A stretch of DNA of 64,000 nt. Source: Arbacia lixula (taxonomy: Eukaryota > Echinodermata > Echinoidea > Arbacioida > Arbaciidae). Below are positions 34,801 to 47,300 of this stretch, in pieces. The stretch is taken from assembly GCA_963669155.1 (NCBI GenBank), contig OZ022589.1:12702848-12766847 (forward strand). The letters run 5' to 3'. The notes under the pieces were generated by a model that saw only the letters and a list, made by a program, of their open reading frames with translations, did no database searches and had not been told where the DNA came from. The translations under genes and the position numbers were made by a program. Every line of letters begins with the position of its first letter. The first letter of the stretch is position 1.

Positions 34801-36110
34801 AATAATATATCATGTTGTCTTATTTAACATCCCATCAAGTTAGTCAAAGTTAAGTACGCTGTTTGAATTCGACCTCAGTTCAGACGTTGGGCCTCTGTAA
34901 ACATGATTACGTGCGTACTTTGAGGTTTCCGCCTTGCTGAAAATCCACTTGAACTTGAACTTACCAACAGAAGCCTGATTTTGTGTAGCTTCTCCTTGTC
35001 AGCCTCGTACTGCCTGGCAATGAGTTGGTCCCGTTCTGACAGCTGTGTCTCTCCACTTTCCCCCTGGCCCCGTAGCTCTGCAATGCTCTGCTTCAATCTC
35101 TGCATCTCTTCCTGCACATCAACACCACATCATCATAACTAAAATCAGCTCCGTAATGTTCTGTTTCAATCTTTGCATCTTTTCCAGCACATCAACACCA
35201 CATCATCATAACTACAATCAGCTCCACAATGCTCTGCTTCAATCTCTGCATCTCTTCCTGCACATCATCATAACTACAATCAGCTCTGCAATGCTCTGCT
35301 TCAATCTCTGCATCTCTTCCTGCATATCAACACCACATCATCATAACTACAATCAGCTCCGCAATGTTCTGCTTTAATCTCTGCATCTCTTCCCCCACAT
35401 CAACATCACATCATCATAACTACAATCAGCTTTGCAATGTTCTGTTTCAATCTCTGCATCTCTTGACAACTACAATCAGCCACAGATTCCAAATTTACAA
35501 AATAGAAGGGAGGCCGATGGCAAATTTGAAAATAGAAGGGGCACAGACTGAAAGCTTGGATATTGGTGTTATAACATGTATGTTCAGTGTATCATTCCGT
35601 GTGTCATTCTCCAAAATTAGAGGGGGCTTCTTAAAAAATATGTAAGCAAGTAAGTGCGACAAATATTAATCTGAATGGTAGCTAACCTACTGGTTGCAAT
35701 TATGAATACCATTAAAATGTTACCAAAAAAAAAAGACTTAAAATACATTTTAAAACATGCCGAGGCCGATACATTTTTAGGGACTGGGTATGCCTGGTTG
35801 CTGTGGTAAACGGGTCAATACAAACCTCGTCTTTTGTCATTCTGTTTGAAAATTAAAAGGATAGTTCACCCCGAAATTAAGTTGGTTTCACTAAAAGCAG
35901 AAACATGACAGAAATATATCAATAAAGGTTTGATGAAAATCTGTCAAAGAGTAAGCAAGTTATGATCTTTTAAATTATTGATTTTGTAACGTCACGTGTG
36001 AGGTGCTCTCCCATGTGTTGAGTACAATTTTTTTTAATGCCAATTTTCTCAGAAGGATGTGCATTTAATACATCATTAGAAACACCTTTTCACACAAAGA
36101 CCTCTCTGGT

Positions 36111-36141
<31 letters not shown>

Positions 36142-39100
36142 CATCAAAAACAGAAGAGCAATTTAAGGAATTTTACCGGACACAACATATGGGGAAGCAA
36201 CTCGCAAGTGACGTCACAAAATTGAAATCTCAAAAGGTCAGAACTTTCTTATCCTTTGACAGATTTTCATCAAACCTTCACTAAATATGTTTCTTTTATA
36301 TTTCTGCTTTTATTGAAACCAACATAACTTCAGGGTGAACTATCCCTTTTAATCTGATTGAACTACACTGAAAGACACCATACCTTGCAGTGGGCTCTGA
36401 ACTCTTGTTCTTGCTTCTTAAGGCTCTCGTTCATGGCCACTAGGTCTCTCAGCTCTTGAAGGACACTACAAGGTCAAACCACACCAATGGAAAACCTTAG
36501 CAGTGCCAATGAGATATAACAATCTATTCTCAAACCACTCTAATGAATACAAAATGTGTTACTTATGCATGCATACAAATTGGTTTGGATCTCATCTTCT
36601 ATTTAGATTTTGAAAGATTCATCAGCTCTTCTCATTAGTTAGAAATCAATTTTGCCAGCAGAAAAAACATCTGGCAATATAATCAAATATAAATGATAAC
36701 AATAGGCTTATCATAAAATCAATGACTTGATAAATATTATCTTTTTTAAGTCGCTTTAACTGGTTTTTCAATTTTGACAAATATTTCTTTTTATAAGATT
36801 CATGGATAGACCAATTTTTCACTTCCAACGACTACCTTTAAATGTTCAGCATTGCAAATCAACCCTGCTCTCTTCTTCTGAGACAGTATAATCTGCATTT
36901 CATAACATTCTGTCCCCTAATCTCTTTATCTTTCACGTCTGATATTTCACACATGAATCGCTGGTGGAAGAAAATGCAAGGTCCCATTAAATAGCTCATA
37001 GGGACGCTTGCTCCCACCAACTTTTTTGATTTTGATTTTGATTTTGATTTTGATTCTGACACCCAACTTTCATATTGTTAAAATCTGTTATCTCATAGAG
37101 GAGACCCTGAAGGGAGAAAATGCAAGGTATCATCAAAGGAAAAGTCTACCCTGAGGTTCAGTTGGTGTTGATGAAACCAGAAACATGAAAGAAACATATT
37201 AGTGAAGGTTTGATGATCTCTGTCAAAGAAGAAGTTACAAAGTTTTGGCTTTGTGACATCACATGTGAGATGCTCACCCATATGCTGTGTAATATTTTGT
37301 TTTGAAAGTTTTACCATGGAACCCGTTATTAGACACAAAACAGGAAATTTATGGAAAAAATTGTACACAACATGTGGGAGAGCATCTCTTACATGACATA
37401 AACTAGAGCAATTCGACTGCCACGCAGTTGATAAATATGCCTCCGCCTCTTTGCTATTCTCAGAAAATGTATATGTTTGGTGGGCAATGCACCATTGCTC
37501 CTATGTGAAATGAAAATATCACATTCTGTTTTTTCAAGTTTAGCCAAGTTTGGCAATGTTCATTGACTTTTGACCTCTTACTTCTTTGCCTTCCAATCTA
37601 ACCAGTCTGTCTAAATCCATCCTTGTATCAAGTTTGTTTAAAATTAGCCAATTCTGGGTGAAGTTCATTGACCTTTGATCTTTCAGGAATTTTACCCTAA
37701 CTTCACCAGTCTACCTCAATGAAGTGATACATCTCTGTACTATGTTTGGTTTGAATTGAGTCATTAGTATTGGATTCAATGTGAAAAATATCTATTTGGG
37801 GGCAATTTTTAGACAATTTTTGGCAAAGTTCATTGACCTTTGATCCCTGACCTTTGAGAAATTTCACCAAAAATGTCATCAGTCTAGTAGTAATCCATCT
37901 TTGCACCACGTTTGGTTAGTATTGCTCCATTGGTTCTGGATATATTTTGAAAATTATCACTTTAGGGGCAATTTTTAGCTATTTTTTGGCAAAGTTCATT
38001 GACCTTTGACCTTTGAACTCTCAGGAGTTTTACCCAAACTTTCACCAGTCTACCTCCGTGAAGTGATACATCTCGTACCATGTTTGGTTAGAATTGCGCC
38101 ATTGGATTTGGACTTGGGTTTATTGTGAAAAATATCAATTTGTGCAAAGTTCATTGACCTTTGACCTCTGACCTTTTTAGCAATTTCACCAACAATATCA
38201 CCAGTCTACCCCCAAGTAGTGATCCATCGTTTCACTATGTTTGGTTGGAATTGCACCATTGGATTTGGATTTATTGTGAAAAATTTAAAGTTTGGGGCAA
38301 TTTCTAGCCAATTTTGGCAAAGTTCATTGACCTTTGACCTCTGAACTTTCAGGAATTTTACCAAAAATGTCACCAGTCTATCCCCAAGTAGTGATCTATC
38401 TTTGTACCATGTTTAATGAGAATTGCATCCTTGGATTTGGATTTATTAAGAAAAAGGTCAATTTTTGGCAAACTTTCACAAATTTCATTGACCTTTGACC
38501 TCTGACCTTTCAGAAATTTTACCCAAAATGTCACCAGTCTATCTCCAAGTAGTGATCCATCTTTGTACCATGTTTAATGAGAATTGCATGCTTGGATTTT
38601 GATTTATTGTGGAAAAGGTCATTTTTGGGCAATTTTTACAAAGTTCATTGACCTTTGACCTTTGACCTCAATCAGATTTGACCCCAATTTTACACACTTC
38701 ATTAGTTTCATGCAATACATACATGTACCAAGTTTGAAGCAAATCTGGTCAACGGTTCTCAAGATATTGCCTAAACGGATTCGGGACGGACGGGACGGAC
38801 GGACGGACGGACGGACGGACGGACAACCCGAAAACATAATGCCTCCGGCCACTTCGTGGCGGAGGCATAAAAAATAAAAAACAAACTGTAACTCTCTTAT
38901 CCTTTGACAGTTTTTTGAATAAAACCTTCACAAATATGTTTTTTTTTTTTATTGACACCAGCTTATCTTCAGGGTGGACTTTCCCTTTAAAGAACTTCTT
39001 CTCACGCTTGGTTTTCCCCTCCGACTTCGTCCAGCTTGGCCATCTCTCGATCGATCCTCTCAGAGTACGTGTCCACCTCCTGCAATCTTTGCTGGACGTC

Positions 39101-41273
39101 AATGTGGACTTGTTGCTGTTTCTCCACCGATGCTTGGGACTGCACAGACAGACAAATACACACAAACACAAAAATCACCAACAGTTCTCTTTATTTCCAG
39201 GGTCATAATTTCATATATTCATTGGAAGTCAAAACCTTGAAAATATCAATATTGAATTATATAGGTTCTTGGTGTTTCACCACAGTTAATTAAGGTTGGA
39301 CAGAGAGACAAATATGTACATACACACACACAAAAAAAAATACTAACAGCCCTATTTATTCCCAAAATCACAATTTGACATACTCATAGAGAGCCCATAT
39401 CTTAACAAGATAAATGAAGAAGTTACATGAACATCGGTTCCTGTTGTTACCCTACAGCTAATTGAGGTTTGACACATTGATATACACAAACAGACACACA
39501 TTGATTTGTGATGTCCCACTTTCATAAGTAAGACTGTGGGTGTATACTATGCTAATGATCCCTGTTTTGAATGATGTTTTGACTCAGCTCTCAAGCAATA
39601 AACAACAGACCGGTTGACTAGTATGCTGGTCTAGCTCTGTGAGTGTATGTCATGTGGCCTAGAGATGGGTCTACTACCCAATGCTACCTCCAGTCAAATG
39701 CAGTAAGATACAGTAAGCTCCATATAGCTCTGTAAGTGTCTGTCACTTGCGATAGGTCTACTACCCAACGCTACCTCCAGTCAAATGCAGTCAAATGCAG
39801 TAAAATGCAGTAAGATACACTCAACTCCATGCAGCTCTGTAAATGTCTGTCACTTGAGATAGGTCTACTGCCCAACGCTACCTCCAGTCAAATGCAGTCA
39901 AATGCAGTAAAATGCAGTAAAATACAGTCAGCTCCATGCAGCTATGTAAGTGTCTGTCACTTGAGATAGGTCTACTGCCCAATGCTACCTCCAGTCAAAC
40001 GCAGTAAAATGCAGTAAAATGCAGTAAGATACAGTCAGCTCCAAGCAGCTCTGTAAGTGTCTGTCACTTGAGATAGGTCTACGGCCCAACGCTACCTCCA
40101 GTCAAATGCAGTAAAATGCAGTAAAATGCAGTAAGATACAGTCAGCTCCATGCAGCTCTGTAAGTGTCTGTCATCTGGCCTAGAAATGGGTCTACTGCCC
40201 AATGCTACCTCCAGTCAAATGCAGTAAAATGCAGTAAAATGCAGTAAGATACACTCAACTCCATGCAGCTCTGTAAGTGTCTGTCACTTGCGATAGGTCT
40301 ACTGCCCAATGCTACCTCCAGTCAAATACAGTAAAATGCAGTAAAATGCAGTAAAATGCAGTACGATACAGTCAGCTCCAAGCAGCTCTGTAAGTGTCTG
40401 TCATCTGGCCTTGAGATAGGTCTACTACCCAACGCTACCTCCAGTCAAATGCAGTCAAATGCAGTAAGATAAAATCTGCTCCGTGCAGGTCTGTAAGTGT
40501 CTGTCACTTGCGATAGGTCTACTACCCAACACTACCTTGCAGTAAAATGCAGTAAAATACAGTCAGCACCATGTATTTGTCGATTGTAATCAGAGACTGG
40601 AACAATTTGTAGCAAATGTTACTGCAGTGTACCTCTTCCACTTTCTTCTGGATGGCAGCCAGCTGCTTCTGCAGGGAGCTGACAATCCTCTGGTGCTGCT
40701 GGGCACCGCTCATACGCTCAGGCTTCTCTTCCTGCTGCTGAAGCTCAGATTTCTGGTAAGATGGGGAGAGAGAGACCGAGGGGGAAAGGGGGGGAGATAG
40801 GGAGAAAGAGGGAGAGGAGGTGGGAGGGGATAGAAAGGAAGAGACGGAGAGGGGGAAAGAGAGGCAGAGGTTGGGGGAGGCAGAGAGAGAGGGGGGGGGG
40901 GGAGGAGAGAGGAAGAGAGGGAGAGGAAGAGGGGGAAAGGGGGAGAGAGAGGGAGAGAGTGAGAGGTGGATAAAAAGGAGAGAGGGAGAGTGGGAGGCAT
41001 AGGAAGAAAGGGGAGAGAAAAAGAGGGAGAAGGGGAGAGGGGGAGAAAGCAAGAGGGAGAGAGGAAGAGAGGGAGAGGGAAAGAAAGGGAGAGAGTGAGA
41101 GGTGGATAAAAAGGAGAGAGGGAGAGTGGGAGGCATATGAAGAAAGGGGGAGAGAAAGAGAGGGAGAAGGGGAGAGGGGGAGAAAGGAAGAGGGAGAGAG
41201 AGAGAAAGCGAGAGAGAGAGAGTCAGAAAGAAAAACAGAAGAGAAATGGAATGGTAGAGAGATTGAGTGAGAC

Positions 41274-41327
<54 letters not shown>

Positions 41328-44300
41328 CGAGAAGAAACACAGAAAAGAAGGAAGGACAAAGTGAGAAAGGAAAAGTGAGAGGGGGAGAGATACATAGTAA
41401 GAGAGGGAAGGGGGGTAGAGGAACAGGAAGAGAGAGAGGAGAAATGGGGAGATGGGGGAGGGGCAAAAACATATAAACAGAAGAGGGGGTGAGAAAGAGG
41501 AGGAAGATAGAGAGAGACAGCACAGGGAGAAAGAGACATGTATACAGAGAGGTTAACATAGATTCATATTCACACATTTTTTCATTATACACTAGTGCAA
41601 AAATAGATGTATACAGACTGCTTAAAAAAAACAATTTACAACTGGCATTACCTTTATTGGGGTTTTGCTGTGACACATCGCAAAGACCAAGCACAAAAGC
41701 AGTAAATTTCTCCATGTTTTGATTTTTGGGTATCCTATTAGTATTGCACAAAAGGGTTTGATCAAATAAATTCAAAGATCAGCTAGTCGGGTAACAAACG
41801 ATGTGATCTGTTCTATAAGAAGTATGTTTTTACCTCTTCAGTTGCTTTAGGAAAGAAGGAAACATATTACCCAACAAGTCATGATCAAACATTTTGGTTT
41901 TCACATGATTGTTTTGTACCAAGCACACAAAGCTGAAGAATGTGTTCTAAGCAAATAATGTTGTTTTAATTACTACTGTTCATCAGTGTCAATGTCCATT
42001 ACTTGTAATATCCACATTCAATGGGCCAGGTAGTATCTGTTTTGAGTAGCAGTATATGGGAATGAGACAATCTAGGTATCAGTGAGTCAATATCCCAACA
42101 AAGTATTCATGTACATGTATTATATATTCAATGACTTTCAATATTCACATCCATATTAAGGACAGGGTGTCCCAATTAGCAAAAGTCACGAAATCAGCAG
42201 GAAACAGCAGTATACCCTTACAATAAAATCTATAAAATTTCACTGTCACAGCTTCAAAAGCACATTTTTAAGAATAACTATTCTTGTTTACTTCTGAACC
42301 GCAGCAAGCATACTTTATAATCTTATTGTCCCTCTGCACAATGCGCAATGCGAACATAGTTCCCATTGAACGCATGCACTGCAGAGCGGACCCATAGTAC
42401 ACAGCGGAGTCCGGTCTCTAGGCTATGGGTTTCGGACAACTAGGCCAAAACCTCCTCAAAAACCACTTATCGCTATGACTTCTCTTAAAGTCAGTTTCTC
42501 GTTCTATTATTGGGAGGGAAGTTCTAGTAGAGTATATTCCTACCATTTTTCGTGGTTTATAAATTCATTTTTTTGACCCGCAAAAGGAACATCCCATCTT
42601 TATTTCACACTTATGGTGATTGATCCATTGTCTGTGAACTTACTCTCTCTGCATACTCTGAGGCTAACTGTCCAATCTCATCTGACTGCATTCCCACTAT
42701 ACTTCCCACCATGCTGGCTGCAACCTTCCCCTGATCATAGAAACAATACAAATGGTAAAGATAAGACAACTTAGTCCCACAAATCACAAATCTTCAAAAC
42801 TGTTCGGCCCAAACATTTTGAGGATTTGTGATTTAATCACAAATTACTCCAAATGTTTATCATTTGAGGGCAAATGACTTTCAGCAAGTTTCTAAAATAG
42901 ACAATACATGAATTTATTTTTTGAAGGCTTTTTGTCTTCCCAGTACAGTATATTCCCTTTAAAGTAGCCCTCAGTCAGCAATGTATAATTTTCTCTCATC
43001 TTTTATTTCATCAACTTCAAAATCAATTATTCCAACCACAAAATCAGTGATATGCACATCTGCCTATTTGCTTGGAACGAGGAGAGAGTTCTCTAGTTTC
43101 CTTTATTCCGACAGGGGAAATAATGAATATTGATTTATTAAAAAAAACACTTTCCCTTCTAGCTTCCTTTCAATCGCTCACCGACCCTTCAAACTCCTCC
43201 AATCTCCTTTACACCTCACTTCCAGAAGGACTGAATTTCTATCCCCTCGCCTCCATTGATCTTATTTCAATAAATTTCCCCGAAGGTCAACATGTACTTG
43301 CCACACATTCCACTTCGTGCCCCCCTCCCCCTCTCCATCTCCCTATGCTCTCTTGGCACTCACCTCCTCCTTCCCTCTAGCTGACATTCTTTCCATTAAA
43401 TTCTCAACTGCCCACTCCCTCACATCTCTCTAACTCCTCCCATGCTTGTCACCATCTCCCCTCCCCCCTACCAATCCCAAACTTAATGTGGCACCCAAGT
43501 CCTTCATGTTTGTTTGAGATACATGTGTAATTAGAGGTTTGAAACGTTATTCCTCCACCACTCTACTCATCTTCTATCCCTCTCTCCCTCCACGTTCTTC
43601 GCTACTCTCATAAGTTACCCCTTCATGTTATCTACTTTCAGCATCACCACTTCCATCGACATACTTCACCGCTCATCCTCCATCTTAACTCCCTCATCAT
43701 TGTAGCTCCCCATCATTGTAACTCCCATCCTTTTAGCTCCATTCATCATCACCACTCCCCCCACACTTAAACCACCGCTTGACTGCCACACCCACCTCCT
43801 CCACCTCCGTAGCTGACATGCCTTTCATCAGAGCCTGAATCCTCTTCTCTTCCTCAATCCTCTCCGCCTCCGCATCCTTTGCGTCCGTTCCCTTGGCGAT
43901 AGGAGCCAGCCCAGCAGCAACAGCCTTCTTCTTAGGATCCTTCTCCGTATCCTTCTCAGTCTGGCTCTGGCCCCCGATGCCGTATCGCCTAATGCGTCAA
44001 CGAGCATACGTAGCTCATTCAGCGGTCAATGCGTCAATGAACATACGTAGCTCATGCAGCGGTCAATGGGTCAACGAATATACGTAGCTCATGCAGCGGT
44101 CAAGGGGTCAACAAACATACGTAGCTTATGCAGCGGTCAATTGGTCAACAAACAAAAGCAGCTCATGCAGTCAATGGTAACCTTCAATCCCTCCTCACGG
44201 GTCACCAAGCATTAAACTAATCTCAGCATTACGGCCTTTAAAATCAAAGTATAATGAGTTTATTACATATTTTTTGCTAAGGTGAATTCTCATTGAAGAC

Positions 44301-47300
44301 AGGACATTGTGAAAGGAGACCATAATTCATGATATATAAAGTGATACACAATCAATCTATGCTGAATAGCGTAAGGTTCTGATGAATCTTTACCAAGCAT
44401 AATCCAGTCAATCTTCCAACTATTTTTTTTTCTCCAAAAACAAGAGTAGAAATATATGAATCTTGAGATGATGCATTCTGACAAAAGACAAAAGGAATAC
44501 CAGCAAAAAGGTGATGTAATTCAATTTCCAGGAGTTTCCAAATGTCTCATATGACTGAAAAATATTCTTAGGGCATCACATCTGCACTATTATTCCAGCA
44601 CATAATTCGCATAGAATATGTGTGTATGATTGAAATCTGTGTCATGTGATCTGTGTCATGTGACCAGTGTCATGTGACTACCTGCCATACTCCAGCAGCG
44701 TGGACTGCACTTTCAGCTCCTCCTCTTTCAACTTGTGCGCATCTGCCCTCTTGTATTTCCTCTGTGCCTTGTAGGAGTCCTTGACCACCCCTACAGCAGA
44801 AATAGACTTGTCCTTCCTGCTATCAAACTCCACATCCTGTTGGTAAAGACCATTTCCAGTAATGGGAATAAAAGGGAGGTTCTTCCCTGTCTTTAACCAC
44901 CCATAAAAGGAAGTCTGGAGTCAGCCTACTAGTGTTAAAACTTCCTGTATGCTGGATCCAAGGAAATATATTTGTTCAATGTTCAAAAGGGGTAAAATTT
45001 AGTGATACCTTTGTTGGAGAGATTAGTGATTAATCACAGATCCTCCAAATGTTCGGGCCAAACAATTTGAGAATTTGTGATTTAATCACTAATTTTGTCT
45101 TCCCAGTAAAGTACATGCCCTTTAAAACAAGCTGACATTGGTTTATTTTTTTTAAATGAATGAATGTGTTCATGGCCCAAGGGCAGAACTGACCTCTGGT
45201 GTCTTGTGATTCTTGCTGAACTGTGAGATGGAGAAGGCTCTGATCTGATCTCCCATCTCCTCCCTTGTCTCAATCGCCTTCTTCACCAGCCACTGCATAG
45301 TAAAGCACAAACAAGAAACAGGCTTGTTTCATCACCTTTTCAACAAATTATAGAGATGCTAACCTGTGCCTCCCAAAAGAATTGTACACAATAGAGTAAC
45401 AATATGTATTTTACGAGCAAGCAATTTATTCTTAATAGCAATGCCACTTTAAGAACTACTGTACATTCATTTTTCTTTTCTCAAGAGAGCAAATATGTCA
45501 ATTCTATAAGACTCTTCTTTAGCAACATTTCATGTGGAGGAACTGCCTAAAAAATCATAAAAGTTCATGGACCTTCAACCCTATTGTGACTTGGCTTTTT
45601 GAGAGCAGGTTTTGACTTGGGGGGGATTAATTTTATCTTGGCCACGGAAGGTTATATCGACACAAAATTTGCATGCAGTTAAAGGAACATGTTAAGAACA
45701 TGGCTGCATATTTTAGTGTGGGAAAAAAAGTCTTGAATTTTGTGTAAATCATAAATTATGCAAATTTCACCAATTTATTCATATTTCAGTAAAAAAAGAT
45801 GGCATGATGGTCAAACTATGTCCTAATATGCCAAATAGTATAATGTTCTTTATTTTTATGACATTCTTTGCTTCACATATGTATTTTGATTCGTTTGAAG
45901 AGCAATGTGATCAAGCAAAAGGATTAGAAGACAATTGACAATGCCATAAAGCAATATAGGAAAAGCAGTATTTTGCATAAACCTATGTAAAATCTCACTT
46001 TTTGTCAGATTTTGGTCTGACATGTGATTATATAGTGTTGCATAATCTCAGAATGGAATGTCTGATTTTTTACAAATTCGTCTCAAAAGTTGTGAGACAC
46101 CTGTAATGAAAAAGTCATGAAAAGGCCTGTCATAATGTTCCACGGTTGCGTGTCAGTCATTGATTTTGTACAGGGGGGTCAAAATGACCCCTTCTCCCCC
46201 CCCCCCCCCCCCCCCCCCCCCCCCAGTCAGAATATGGTTAAAGACAGGGTGTCCCATTTTCAGGTGCAGCTATACTCTGCCATCCCACCACACAACATCC
46301 AACCTACACTACAGCTCAAAGGAATTGGCATGGGTAAAGGGAAAAGGAAGGAGCCTCAGTTTTAAACCGCGATATACTGTATTTTGTCCAGTTCAGCATG
46401 AAACACGATGCTTTAGCCTACATGTAAAAAGCATCGTGTTTCATACCAAACTGGACAAAATATACTGCGGGTCAAAATTGCGGCTGCTTCCCTTCCTTCC
46501 CTTTCCCTTTAACCGTGCTAATTCCTTTGAGCTGTAGTGTACTCAACCTCCCTCTGCCTCCTCTTCCTGTCCCCTTCCCCTTTGCTTTCCCTACCTGAAC
46601 CACAGGGTAGATGTGGATGAAGTCCAGACCCTGGATCTGATGAGGCTCTATGCGATGTGGGCACTTCATCCTCGGTATGACGGCTACAATCTTCTCTGTT
46701 AGGGCACTGGCCACACACAGTCAAACAAAACTCAATGATTTCATTGTTAGCATTAACAAAAGACCAAGAGATTATATTTCAATCTCTTCAGGAATGGGTT
46801 GACAATGAGATCCACATGCATGTTATGTCCTACCAATAGTTTCTGAAAGTGGTTTTTCCTCATATTTTTTAATGTTGTGTTCAAGGCAGACATGACTCAC
46901 ATTTTGCTTTGTCTGTCTTACTAATAGAATAAGAAATGGATTGAGTGACTGAATACATGTTTCAAGCATGCAAGCTGGAATCATATTATCATGAATCATC
47001 ATCTTTATTTATACTTGTAACTATGTACTATACAAGATTGTTTGTTAATGTTGCACATTAAATTATTTAGTTCAACAAATATTTGAGTAAATTGAAATGA
47101 TGCAACTGCCTAAAACTATTCCAGTTCTTATATCATTTCAAGATGGAAATCTATTCATGGTAAATGCACATTGATATGTATGCAACAAACAGGGCTTTTC
47201 CCGGTGTTGGTTTCGTATGGAAACTTATTTGGCAGCAACATATTATCATGAATCATCATCTTTATTTATACTTGTAACTATGTACTATACAAGATTGTTT

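Larger units (their letters stand above)
29840..34890. repeat. Duplicated block, copy 1 (partner 56646-64000)
   Basis: From cttcatagtgttattaacag onward, this block and 56646-64000 align in direct order through intergenic MITEs and CCDC93 exons 17-13 with introns. Differences are scattered substitutions, a shorter CCT minisatellite here, absence of the Tc1 element here, and a different second MITE unit. Identity by eye is in the mid-to-high nineties per cent. Confidence 0.9.

Noticed and set aside
39600-40560. CRISPR-like array of regular repeats
   Set aside because: The repeats are contiguous tandem units with no unique spacers and lie in a eukaryotic intron.
40522-41775. A 417-codon minus-strand frame of S/L/P
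   Set aside because: It is a polypyrimidine tract. The only real coding part is CCDC93 exon 9 (40633-40752), which has its own splice sites.
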